Shown here: positions 54,385 to 62,077 of the stretch, piece after piece
Layout of the letters: every line of letters starts with the position of its first letter
Position numbering within the stretch: the stretch's first letter is position 1
Assembly: GCF_007954365.1 (NCBI RefSeq)
Contig: NZ_VOLO01000002.1
Location: 186,001-250,000, forward strand
Length of the DNA stretch: 64,000 nt
Direction of reading: 5' to 3'
Source: Frigoribacterium sp. ACAM 257
Lineage (GTDB): Bacteria; Actinomycetota; Actinomycetes; Actinomycetales; Microbacteriaceae
Notes under the pieces: generated by a model
Told to the model about the DNA's origin: nothing
The model's input: the letters and a program-made list of their open reading frames with translations, nothing else
Database searches by the model: none
Position numbers and translations under genes: made by a program

Positions 54385-54786
54385 CTAGGGCCGCCGGTAC
54401 TCGCCGTCGGAGACGTGCTCCAGCCAGGTGGTCGTCGTCGACGGATCGTCGGCCGACTCGATCATGGCGAGGTGCTCCATGTAGTCGTCGGGGCCGGCCC
54501 CGTGCCAGTGCTCCTCGCCGGGAGGCGTGTAGATCGTCTGCCCGGGCAGCGCCTCGATCACCGTGCCGTCGCGCGAGCCGAGCAGCGCGACTCCCTCGGT
54601 GACGTGCAGGGTCTGCCCCCGGGCGTGGGAGTGCCAGGCGGTGCGGGCACCCGGCAGGAACCGCACCTTCACGACCGTCATCCGGTCGCCTTCCTGCTGC
54701 GGCGACGCGATCGCGTCGAGCCAGACGTCGCCGGTGAACTGCTCGGGCGGGTTCTTGACGGTGGGCGCCTTCGGGACGATCTGCAC
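54385..54786 (-). CDS. Cupin domain protein
   Basis: The protein has 133 residues in a single cupin barrel. Metal ligands are visible as WHSHARGQTLHVTEG (His, His, His) and EEHWHGAG. Similar small cupins are annotated as carboxymuconolactone decarboxylase partners or quercetinase-like proteins, but no activity can be named. It converges with the phosphatase gene, with only 4 bases between the stops. Confidence 0.85.
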   Translation of the reverse strand: MQIVPKAPTVKNPPEQFTGDVWLDAIASPQQEGDRMTVVKVRFLPGARTAWHSHARGQTLHVTEGVALLGSRDGTVIEALPGQTIYTPPGEEHWHGAGPDDYMEHLAMIESADDPSTTTTWLEHVSDGEYRRP

Positions 54787-54983
54787 GGTTCCTCCTCGGT
54801 CGTGGTGAGCGGCGGCCGGGCGGCGGCCCCTCGCGCCGCCGCGGGGCTGACCGCGAGGCGCACCTCGACGCTACGACGGCGACCCGGCGCCCGGGGTGCC
54901 CTGCTGGTGCCCCTGTGGAGCCGGGGCAGGCACGTGGTTCACGGGGCGGGGTGACGGGAGGCGCGGAGGCGACCGGAGGGACG

Positions 54984-55022
54984 GAAGGAGGCGCCGCGCC
55001 CGACGGGCACCGCGCCTCCTTC
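54984..55022. terminator. Hairpin of the GAAGGAGG family
   Basis: Perfect 11-bp outer arms (GAAGGAGGCGC and its complement) enclose an inner GCCC/GGGC pair. It lies just beyond the stop of the minus-strand SDR gene at 55044 and probably ends that transcript. Confidence 0.6.
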
Positions 55023-55043
55023 GCCCCAGGGCCAGGGCCCTCG

Positions 55044-55709
55044 TCAGTCGGGCAGCGGTGCCGCGTAGACGCGGAAGTCGCCCTTGTCGGCGTGCATCGA
55101 CCAGAGGGTGTCGGCGAGCACCTCGGGCTCGTGGGCCGGGTCGCCGCCGCCGATGCCGAGCGGGATGATCAGCTGCCCGACGTGGATCCCCTCAGGTGCC
55201 AGGGCGCCGTGCAGCAGCTCGGCGTAGGCGCTCTCGCCCGCGAAGGCCACGGCGGTGCCGGTGACGCCGTCGCGCGGACGCACGGCGCTCGCGCCGTTGA
55301 CGAACAGGAGGGTCCCTCCACCGAGGCTGCGCATCCCGGGGATCACCTGGTGCGCAGCCGCCGCGGCTCCGTAGATCGAGAACTCGACCGGGCCGACGAG
55401 GTCGTCGGCGACCGTCTCGAGCACGGGGCGCATGAACTCCTTGGCGGGCAGCGGGCTGTACTGCAGCACCTCGATCGGGCCGAGGCGGGAGGCGGCCTGC
55501 TCGAGCGCGGAGACGAGGGACGGGCGGTCGCGCACGTCGGCGACGAAGCCGGCGGCCGTGTGGCCCTCGGCGACGAGGGTCGCGGCGAGCTCGTCGACCC
55601 TGGCCTGGTCGCGGGCGATCAGCGCGATGCTGAGGCCCTCGCGGGCGAAGCGGCGGGCGACGGCCAGGCCGAGGCCCTGGCCGGCACCGATGATGGCGAG
55701 AGTGGTCAT
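55044..55709 (-). CDS. Short-chain dehydrogenase/reductase
   Basis: The protein has 221 residues. The cofactor motif AIIGAGQGLGLAVARRF is at the N-terminus. The active-site region is atypical: Ser/Tyr/Lys reads NGASAVRP and GESAYAELLHGAL, with no Lys four residues after the Tyr. It may be a non-catalytic or altered SDR. A Pro-rich or extended C-terminus is absent. Substrate unknown. Confidence 0.8.
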   Translation of the reverse strand: MTTLAIIGAGQGLGLAVARRFAREGLSIALIARDQARVDELAATLVAEGHTAAGFVADVRDRPSLVSALEQAASRLGPIEVLQYSPLPAKEFMRPVLETVADDLVGPVEFSIYGAAAAAHQVIPGMRSLGGGTLLFVNGASAVRPRDGVTGTAVAFAGESAYAELLHGALAPEGIHVGQLIIPLGIGGGDPAHEPEVLADTLWSMHADKGDFRVYAAPLPD

Positions 55710-55788
55710 GGCCCGACCCTACGGACGGCCGAGGAGGCGTGACGTGCCCTGCCAGGGAACGCTCGGGCGCCGCCGCTGACGTGCGCAG

Positions 55789-55848
55789 ACCCCTCGAACC
55801 CGCGCAGACCCCTCTGCGCGCTCGAGGGTGTGCGCGGGTCCGAGGGGT
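55789..55848. terminator. Long hairpin with 18-bp arms
   Basis: Arms 55789-55806 and 55831-55848 match at 17 of 18 positions, and the loop itself holds GACCCCTC/GAGGGT. It follows the stop of the minus-strand epimerase gene, so it likely ends that transcript. The unit GCGCAGACCCCTC is also directly repeated. Confidence 0.55.
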
Positions 55849-55877
55849 GCAGGCGCGAGCTGCGGGGGCAGGCTGGG

Positions 55878-56861
55878 TCAGCGGACGAGCTCGCGCAGCA
55901 GCGCCGCCTCCTCGTCGGGGGCGAGGCCGGAACGGCGCGGGCGGTCGACGCCGCGCGCCAGCTCGTCGTCGCGCACGCGCCGCATCGTCTCGGCGAGGGG
56001 GCGTGCCGTGCCGCCCGCGGCGCGGAACGCCGCCGTGCCGCGCCGCGCGAAGCCCGACGCCTCGAGCGGCAGCCACATCGGCAGGGACCGGGGGCCCGCC
56101 CACCACCGCACGTCGTGCTCGAGCAGCCAGGCGTCGTCGACCGGCACGAGCTCGGGGTCGGTGCCGGCCGCGAGCCGCGCCTCCTCGAGCACCTCGGCCA
56201 GCGGCAGCGGCTCGCCGGCCGCCGTGACGGGTCCGAGGAGGCGGTCGCGGCCCGCCAGCACGACCCACGCCGCGAGGTCGGCCACGTCGATCACCTGCAC
56301 CCAGCGCGCCTCGGTCGTCGGCACGAGCACGCGGCCGCCGCGCAGCATCCGCGCGGGCCACGTGCCGAACCGGTCGCTGGGATCACCCGGACCCACGACC
56401 AGCGACGGGCGCACGACGAGGAGGCGGTCGCCCAGCCGGGCGGCGGAGGTGCGCTCCGCCCAGGCTTTCTGCTGTGCGTAGTCGTCCGGCGCGGGGCGCT
56501 CGCCGACGGCCACGAGCTCGGCGGACTCGTCCGCGCCCGGCTCGTCGTCACGGGCGTGGACGGAGACGGAGGAGATCAGGGTCCAGTGTCGGGCGCGCGT
56601 CGCCAAGGCGGCCAGCGCGCCCCCGACGAGGTCGGGAGCGGTCGCGAGCTCGACGACCTCGTCCCACTCGTGGTCTGCCCGGGCCACGGCGTCGTAGGCG
56701 CCGGGGCGGGTGCGGTCGGACCGGACCAGCGCGGCTCCGTCGGGGGCGCCTCCTGCGCTGCCTCGGGCGAGGCAGGTGACCTCGGCTCCGTCGGCCACCG
56801 CCTGCCGAGCGATCTCGTGGCCGAGCCACCCCGTCCCGCCGAGCACCAGCACCTTGCGCAT
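55878..56861 (-). CDS. NAD-dependent epimerase/dehydratase family protein
   Basis: The protein has 327 residues of extended SDR type. The cofactor motif is VLVLGGTGWLGHEIARQA. The usual Tyr-x3-Lys appears as DYAQQKAWAER, and VVRPSLVVGPGDPSDRF follows the pattern of sugar epimerase relatives. The substrate is unknown. The ATG at 56861 has no strong ribosome site. Confidence 0.88.
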   Translation of the reverse strand: MRKVLVLGGTGWLGHEIARQAVADGAEVTCLARGSAGGAPDGAALVRSDRTRPGAYDAVARADHEWDEVVELATAPDLVGGALAALATRARHWTLISSVSVHARDDEPGADESAELVAVGERPAPDDYAQQKAWAERTSAARLGDRLLVVRPSLVVGPGDPSDRFGTWPARMLRGGRVLVPTTEARWVQVIDVADLAAWVVLAGRDRLLGPVTAAGEPLPLAEVLEEARLAAGTDPELVPVDDAWLLEHDVRWWAGPRSLPMWLPLEASGFARRGTAAFRAAGGTARPLAETMRRVRDDELARGVDRPRRSGLAPDEEAALLRELVR

Positions 56862-56895
56862 GCGGACCAGTGTGCCCGTCGTCTACCCTCGCCGC

Positions 56896-57435
56896 ATGGA
56901 CGCCGAGCCCCCGGAGACCGACACCGAGTCCGACACCCACACCGACACCGAGTCCGCCGTTGTGCGGCTGTTCGTCGGGCACGCACCGTCGCCCGTCTGG
57001 TTCCGAGGCGTGCGCGACTGGGACGAGATGGGGTTCGACTCCGACCTCACGGCCGATCTGCGCCGGTGGGACGCCGACTGGTACGCCTCCCGCGACCGCG
57101 GCGACCCCCGCCGGAGCGCCGACGAGCCCGAGATCGAGCACCGCCGCCGGGGGCTCGCGCTGGCGCGGCGAATCGCCGACGCCCTCGGCTGGCCGTTCGT
57201 GGTGCAGGTCGACGCCGTGGAGTCGCCGGTCGGGGCAGACGGGGCGTCCCGCCGTGAGGTCGTCCGGGCGGAGCAGGGGCCGACCCAGCCCGGGGCGTCG
57301 GCACGGTTCCGTGCGTGGGCGAAGGACGGCGAGGCCGAGGACGCGAGGGTGCGAGCGGCGCTCGCCGAGGGCGGCGGCCGCTGGGTCGCCTACGCGCCGC
57401 TGTCGGGGCGCACGTTCCGGCCGGGCCGGCGCTAG
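56896..57435 (+). CDS. Hypothetical protein
   Basis: The protein has 179 residues and I do not recognise a family. The N-terminus is very acidic (ETDTESDTHTDTES), the middle is Arg/Asp-rich with WFRGVRDWDEMGFDSDL, and the end is basic (GRTFRPGRR). No signal peptide or membrane helix is seen. It is divergent from the epimerase gene by 34 bases. The reading is supported by codon pattern and length only. Confidence 0.65.
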   Translation: MDAEPPETDTESDTHTDTESAVVRLFVGHAPSPVWFRGVRDWDEMGFDSDLTADLRRWDADWYASRDRGDPRRSADEPEIEHRRRGLALARRIADALGWPFVVQVDAVESPVGADGASRREVVRAEQGPTQPGASARFRAWAKDGEAEDARVRAALAEGGGRWVAYAPLSGRTFRPGRR

Positions 57436-57740
57436 GCCCGAGGCCCGAGGCGCGAGGCGCAAGGCCCGAGTCGGAAGGCCCGAGGCGCAAGGGGGATCGG
57501 GCACGAAGTGGGCACGACCACCACGCGGGTGGCCGTGCCCAGGTCGATGTTGTCCGCATCTGAGCTTCACGGGCAGGGGAGCGGAGCAACACCGGCCGGT
57601 GAAGACGCATGGTGACGCCTTCGACTCCGTGGACGGTACGCCCGCCGTGCCGGGCCTGTCCGCGTGCGCCCGAAGATCGCGGACGCCGCCCAGGCGTCGT
57701 GCACGACGCCCCCAGGTGCCCACGGTCTAGCGTTCAGGGC
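57436..57740. other. Gene-free stretch with degenerate GC-rich repeats
   Basis: No coding signal is seen. The first 60 bases carry degenerate direct repeats of AGGCCCGAGGCGC type. The promoter of the SDR gene at 57741 should lie near the right end. Confidence 0.4.
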
Positions 57741-58616
57741 ATGTCCGTCACCCTCCCTGCCCCTGGCCGCCTCGACGACCGCGCCGTCGTCGTCACCGGA
57801 GCGAGCTCCGGCATCGGCCGCGAGGCCGCCCGTGCGCTCTCGGAGCTCGGCGCGACCGTCGCCGTCGTCGGCCGGAACGCCGACCGCACGCGCGCCGTCG
57901 CGGACGAGGTGGGCGGCACCGCCTACCTCGCCGACTTCGCCGATCTCTCGTCGGTGCGCTCGCTCGCCGACCAGCTGCTGGCCGACCTGCCCCGCATCCA
58001 CGTGCTCGCCAACAACGCCGGTGCCACGATCTCGGAGCGCCAGCGCACCTCCGACGGCTTCGAGCTGACGTTCCAGGGCAACCACCTGGCGCCCTTCCTG
58101 CTCACCTCGCTGCTGCTGCCCCGCATGGTGGAGACCGCGGCCGACCACGCGCCCGGCACGGTGCGCGTGGTCCAGACCTCGAGCGCCGGCAACCTGTTCG
58201 GCCGGGTGGACCTCGCCGACCTCGACGGCGACGACGAGCGCTGGTACGGCGGGTTCCGCGCCTACGGCACCTCGAAGCTGCTGAACATCCTCTTCACGCG
58301 GGAACTGGCCCGTCGCCTGGGCAGCACGGGAGTCGACGCGTTCGCGTTCCACCCCGGCTTCGTCGCGTCGGGCTTCGGCGGCGACGGACCGGTCGCGACC
58401 TTCGCGAAGCGCGCGGCCGTGTCGACCGAGCAGGGCGCCGAGCCGCTCGTGCGCCTGGCTGCGGCGCCGACGGTGCCTGCCCCGAGCGGCAACTACTTCG
58501 ACCGGCTCAGGGCGCCCGGCCGCGTCGCGGCGCAGGCCGGCGACCGCGACCTCATGCGCGGCCTGTGGGAGCGGAGCGCCGACCTGCTCGGCATCCCCTC
58601 CGACCCCCTGGCCTGA
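57741..58616 (+). CDS. Short-chain dehydrogenase/reductase (retinol dehydrogenase-like)
   Basis: The protein has 291 residues. The motifs are VVVTGASSGIGREAA, NNAGATISERQRT, then QTSSAGNLFG and AYGTSKLLNILFT, giving the Ser-Tyr-Lys triad. The layout resembles NADP-linked SDRs of retinol dehydrogenase type. ATG 57741 has CAGGGC directly before it. Substrate unknown. Confidence 0.92.
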   Translation: MSVTLPAPGRLDDRAVVVTGASSGIGREAARALSELGATVAVVGRNADRTRAVADEVGGTAYLADFADLSSVRSLADQLLADLPRIHVLANNAGATISERQRTSDGFELTFQGNHLAPFLLTSLLLPRMVETAADHAPGTVRVVQTSSAGNLFGRVDLADLDGDDERWYGGFRAYGTSKLLNILFTRELARRLGSTGVDAFAFHPGFVASGFGGDGPVATFAKRAAVSTEQGAEPLVRLAAAPTVPAPSGNYFDRLRAPGRVAAQAGDRDLMRGLWERSADLLGIPSDPLA

Positions 58617-58810
58617 CCTGCCCGTGCTCTCTCCTCATTCAGGAACATGAGTCCTGAGTTTCGCAGCGGGGGGAGTCTGCGGCCTGAGTTGTGCACGCTT
58701 CAGGAACTCCCGCCCGCGAGTTCCTGAACCGCGCGCAGGAGACCGGGAGTCCGTCCGCGAGAGTCCCTGAACTGCGCCGGGCGGTCCGGGTGAGCGAGGG
58801 GCGACATGGT

Positions 58811-58852
58811 GAAGGAGGCGAGGGTCAGGTGATCCTGACCCTCGCCTCCTTC
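58811..58852. terminator. Bidirectional terminator hairpin, 18-bp perfect stem
   Basis: GAAGGAGGCGAGGGTCAG pairs exactly with CTGACCCTCGCCTCCTTC around GTGATC, whose ends can pair further. It lies between convergent SDR genes and suits termination from both sides. Confidence 0.75.
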
Positions 58853-58883
58853 GCCGATCGCGTTCGTGACGCGACGCCGGGTG

Positions 58884-58934
58884 CTCCGGCACATGACTGA
58901 CTCCGGCACATGACGGACTCCGGCACGTGCCGGC
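58884..58934. repeat. Three tandem 17-bp repeats
   Basis: Units CTCCGGCACATGACTGA, CTCCGGCACATGACGGA and a diverged third copy lie head to tail at 58884, 58901 and 58918, just beyond the stop of the NAD(P)-binding protein gene. Confidence 0.75.
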
Positions 58935-58953
58935 TCTCGGCGCCCGGCGGGCC

Positions 58954-59619
58954 TCAGTACGCGACGGAGATGTGCTCGCGGCGGTGCGCCGGCGTCTCGA
59001 TCTCGTCGACGATCGCGAGGGCGAAGTCCGCGCCGCTGACGGCGGAGACGCCGTCGTCGTCGGTGAACGCGACCTCGCCGCCGACGCGGTAGCGGCCCAG
59101 CGCCTCGCCGGGTGCGTACGCGCCGAACTGCATCGCCGGCGACACGAAGAGGAAGTCCAGGGACTCGGCGTCCAGGGAGTCGCGGCTGGCGAGCAGCTCG
59201 CCGAGCACCTCGTTCATCTGCAGGGCCTCACCGGCGTACTCGGGCGGGATCTGGCCGGTCTCGGCCTGGCGCGGCCCGCCCTCCTCGAGGCGGAGCGAGC
59301 TGTAGCCGCCGACGACGACGAAGCGGGCGCCGTGCTGCGCGGCGAGGGCCGCCAGCTCGCGGTCGACCTCGACTATGCGTCCGTCGAGCTCACCGCGGGG
59401 CGAGAGGCTCGACACGACGACCTCGGCGTCGGCCACGGCACGCGCGCGCACGTCGGCGTCGACCAGCGAGCCGGTCTCGTAGCGGACGCCCTCGACGCGG
59501 GCCTCCTCGGCAGGCACGCTGCGGCTGACCGAGACGACTTCGTGTCCGCGGCGCGCGGCCTCGGCGACGATCGCGCTGCCGGCGTAGCCGGTCCCTCCGA
59601 CGACGGTGATGCGGGTCAT
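58954..59619 (-). CDS. NAD(P)-binding Rossmann protein (NmrA/QOR2-like)
   Basis: The protein has 221 residues. The cofactor motif is VVGGTGYAGSAIVAEAARRGHEV in part. There is no classic SDR triad, in keeping with NmrA-like or SDR_a5 proteins. It is divergent from an HxlR-type regulator, the same arrangement as quinone-responsive oxidoreductase genes in other bacteria, which suggests reduction of reactive carbonyls or quinones. Confidence 0.88.
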   Translation of the reverse strand: MTRITVVGGTGYAGSAIVAEAARRGHEVVSVSRSVPAEEARVEGVRYETGSLVDADVRARAVADAEVVVSSLSPRGELDGRIVEVDRELAALAAQHGARFVVVGGYSSLRLEEGGPRQAETGQIPPEYAGEALQMNEVLGELLASRDSLDAESLDFLFVSPAMQFGAYAPGEALGRYRVGGEVAFTDDDGVSAVSGADFALAIVDEIETPAHRREHISVAY

Positions 59620-59692
59620 GGCGTTCTCCTCTGGTTCTTGGTGTTCTTCTGTTCGTGGGGCTTCGCGGCTACGCTAGATCCAATGGTCACTG

Positions 59693-60124
59693 ATGGGAAG
59701 TAGGCACTTTTTGGTAACCGTCACCGCTCCGGCCCTCGACGCCGCGCCTCCTGCGCTCGATCCGTACGCCGCGGGCTGCCCGTCGCGCCGCCTCCTCGAC
59801 CGCATCGGCGATCGCTGGACGGTGTTGATCGTCGGCTCGCTCGGCGCGGGTCCGCTGCGCTTCTCCGACATCCGCCGCCGCGTCGAGGGCATCTCGCAGA
59901 AGATGCTGACGCAGACGCTCCGCGGGCTCGAGCGCGACGGGCTCGTCACCCGCACCGTCTTCGCCGAGGTCCCGCCGCGCGTCGTCTACGAGCTGACGGA
60001 GGCGGGCGAGACGCTCCGGACGCCGCTGCGCGCCCTCGAGGAGTGGTCCATCGCGCACTTCGGGCAGGTCTCGGGCGCCTGGGCCGAGTACGACGAGCGG
60101 GCCGGCGGAGGCGCGGAGGACTGA
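59693..60124 (+). CDS. HxlR-family transcriptional regulator
   Basis: The protein has about 143 residues. The HxlR hallmark [19 protein letters not shown] is near residue 29, including the conserved redox-sensing Cys29, followed by [24 protein letters not shown] in part. It probably represses the divergent NAD(P)-binding protein and releases on electrophile or oxidant stress. The start is uncertain: ATG 59693 is listed, but a start closer to [10 protein letters not shown] would also fit. Confidence 0.88.
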   Translation: MGSRHFLVTVTAPALDAAPPALDPYAAGCPSRRLLDRIGDRWTVLIVGSLGAGPLRFSDIRRRVEGISQKMLTQTLRGLERDGLVTRTVFAEVPPRVVYELTEAGETLRTPLRALEEWSIAHFGQVSGAWAEYDERAGGGAED

Positions 60125-60538
60125 CGCAGGAGGCCGGTGATCCGGCAGGCCGGCGACGCGGCGGCCCGGCAGGCCCGGCCGTGGGCATCGGGGTGGACGC
60201 AGCCCGGTACGAGACGTATCGTCGACCCGTGATCATCACCGCAGTCGCGCAGCCCTCGGGGCGTCAGGAGGTCGTCGGCGGGCTCTCCGCCGGCGGCAGG
60301 TAGTCGCGCAGTCGACACCCTTTCCTCCCTCCTCCCCTGATCACTGCTCATGTGCGCCGTCGTGCGCGCGCCTCCCCGTCCCCCTGTGGTCGTCCCGCCG
60401 TCGAGTGGTCACTTCTCGTCCTTCCCCCTCGCGGGAACGACCGGAGCTGACCACTCGTCGTGCGGGCACGCCCCGACAGGGCCGGGACAGGTGGGCGCGG
60501 CCCGGTGCCCGAGCGCCCCGAACGACTGGTGAACCCTG
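60125..60538. other. Gene-free stretch before the FBP gene, with a long hairpin
   Basis: No coding signal is seen. A dyad with perfect 10-bp arms (CGAGTGGTCA at 60402-60411 and TGACCACTCG at 60448-60457) encloses a nested TTCCC/GGGAA pair; it could end HxlR transcription. Confidence 0.5.
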
Positions 60539-61030
60539 ATGCTGCCCCTGACCGTCTCCGCCCTCCGCGCCTCCTTCGCGAACGCCTCGCGCAAGGAGCT
60601 CGCCGATCTCACGCTCCCGGCCGACCTCGCCGACGCCGACTGGGACTCGCTCGAGTTCGTCGGCTGGCGCGACCCGAAGCTGCCCCGCCGCGCCTACGTC
60701 GTCGTGCCCGTCGGCGGCGAGCCGGTCGGCCTCGTGCTGCGCCAGGCCGAGGCCACGACCCGGTCCCGAGCCCAGTGCAGCTGGTGCCAGGACGTGACCC
60801 TGCCCGCGCCCGTCGCGTTCTTCAGTGCGAAGCGGGGCGGTGCCGCCGGACGCAACGGCGACACCGTCGGCACGCTCGTCTGCGCCGGGTTCGAGTGCAG
60901 CGCGAACGCCCACCGACCGCCGCCGCCCGCCTACCTCGGCTTCGACGTCGCCGCCGCCGTCGAGCAGCGGGTGCTGAGCCTGCGCGAGCGGGCCGCCGGC
61001 TTCGTGCGGACCGTGGTCGACGGGCGCTGA
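60539..61030 (+). CDS. FBP domain protein (treble-clef zinc finger)
   Basis: The protein has 163 residues. The C-terminal part has a four-cysteine treble-clef site: CSWCQD near residue 81 and CAGFECS near residue 121. This is the pattern of FBP_C, related to the EF-G binding protein FusB, which rescues ribosomes from fusidic acid-stalled EF-G. A ribosome-associated role is suggested by family only. ATG 60539 has no strong ribosome site. Confidence 0.85.
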   Translation: MLPLTVSALRASFANASRKELADLTLPADLADADWDSLEFVGWRDPKLPRRAYVVVPVGGEPVGLVLRQAEATTRSRAQCSWCQDVTLPAPVAFFSAKRGGAAGRNGDTVGTLVCAGFECSANAHRPPPPAYLGFDVAAAVEQRVLSLRERAAGFVRTVVDGR

Positions 61031-61053
61031 GCCGGCCGGGCCCCGCTCCTCAG

Positions 61054-61179
61054 ACCTCGGTCCTCGGTCCTCGATCCCCGGTCCTCGATCCCCGGTCCCC
61101 GGTCCCCGGTCCCCGGTCCCCGGTCCCCGGTCCCCGGTCCCCGGTCCCCGGTCCCCGGTCCCCGGTCCCCGGTCCCCGG
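61054..61179. repeat. Heptanucleotide tandem repeat (TCCCCGG), 18 units
   Basis: Thirteen exact TCCCCGG units at 61089-61179 follow five degenerate units (61054-61088). The period of 7 is clear by eye. It lies between the FBP gene and a hairpin. Confidence 0.92.
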
Positions 61180-61195
61180 TCGTCAGGCGTCGAGA

Positions 61196-61241
61196 GGTCC
61201 GAACTGGTCGTCCCCTGCCCTGTGGGGAACCAATTCGGACC
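61196..61241. terminator. Hairpin between the FBP and TetR genes
   Basis: GGTCCGAA at the left pairs with TTCGGACC at the right, and an inner TGGT/ACCA plus TCCCC/GGGGA continue the stem with small mismatches. It lies between convergent genes and may end both transcripts. Confidence 0.6.
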
Positions 61242-61312
61242 ACTCGGCGGCGCCGGCCGGTCAGCTCGGTCGGCCCGCCGGGTCGGGCAGTCGGCCGGGA
61301 GGACCAGCGAGC

Positions 61313-61963
61313 TCAGTCCAGGAGGCGCCCCACGGCCACGCGCACGATCGCGCGCTGGGCGTCGACGTCGGGTGTCCGCGGCTCGTCGTCGGGCAGGCCC
61401 GGCAGCTGCACCCACGCCGACGCGATCGCCAGCACGAGGGCGAACAGGTCGTCGGGCGTCCAAGGCTGCTGCTGCGCCGTCGTCGTCCTCGTCCTCGTCG
61501 TCGTCGAGCCGGCGGCACCGGCACCGGCACCGGCACCGGGACGGGCGCCAGCACCGGCGCCGGGCTGGCCGACCAGGCGCTCGAGGTGCCCGACGGAGGT
61601 GGCACGCACGCTCTCGAGGACGGCGAACGACGCCGCCCAGTCGTGCCGCTGCTCGAGCCGGGCCCAGGCGAGGAGGCGCTGGTTGTCGGGGTTGTCGACG
61701 AGATGGTCGAAGACGGCGACCGCGAAGTCCTCGACGGAGGCGAAATCGGCCGACGCGGCCTCGCCGAGGTGGGCGAAGGAGGCGTTCAGCACCGCCGTGA
61801 ACAGCGATTCCTTGTCTCCGTAGTGCGCGTACAGCCGCTCCTTGCTGCAGCCGGCCGCCGCGGCGATCCGGTCGACGCGGGCGCCGGCGAGGCCGTGCTC
61901 GGCGAACTCGGCCGTGGCCGCCGCGAGGATGCGGCGTCGCGTCTCGTCAGCGTCATAGGCCAT
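61313..61963 (-). CDS. TetR-family repressor of the MFS transporter
   Basis: The protein has 216 residues. The HTH is seen as TRRRILAAATAEFAEHG, then DRIAAAAGCSKERLYAHYGDKE in part. A low-complexity stretch (about residues 134-163) made of Gly-Ala and Thr-Arg runs interrupts the ligand domain. ATG 61963 is chosen because MAYDADETRRR is typical; an upstream ATG adds 11 residues. It is divergent from the MFS gene and probably represses it. Confidence 0.9.
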   Translation of the reverse strand: MAYDADETRRRILAAATAEFAEHGLAGARVDRIAAAAGCSKERLYAHYGDKESLFTAVLNASFAHLGEAASADFASVEDFAVAVFDHLVDNPDNQRLLAWARLEQRHDWAASFAVLESVRATSVGHLERLVGQPGAGAGARPGAGAGAGAAGSTTTRTRTTTAQQQPWTPDDLFALVLAIASAWVQLPGLPDDEPRTPDVDAQRAIVRVAVGRLLD

Positions 61964-62077
61964 GCGCCGACAGTAGCCCCTTACGAAGCCAACCAACCAG
62001 TAGGTAGTATCGACAGGTCCACGACGGCCACCCGTCGTGCGGCACCCCGCGACACGGGGCCCAGAACCAGGAGAACA

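Larger units (their letters stand above)
58617..58953. other. Convergent intergenic region rich in inverted and direct repeats
   Basis: It lies between two convergent genes and has no coding signal. It contains an 11-bp perfect dyad at 58699-58728 (TTCAGGAACTC-N8-GAGTTCCTGAA) with degenerate copies nearby, the 18-bp hairpin at 58811, and three 17-bp tandem repeats at 58884-58934. Confidence 0.6.

Noticed and set aside
60341-61243. A minus-strand open frame reading GTGDRGP repeats
   Set aside because: It is the translation of the heptamer array and is opposite the FBP gene.
61990-62025. A TetR operator between the TetR and MFS genes
   Set aside because: ACCA/GGT segments are present, but no dyad longer than three bases per arm could be drawn, so no site is claimed.
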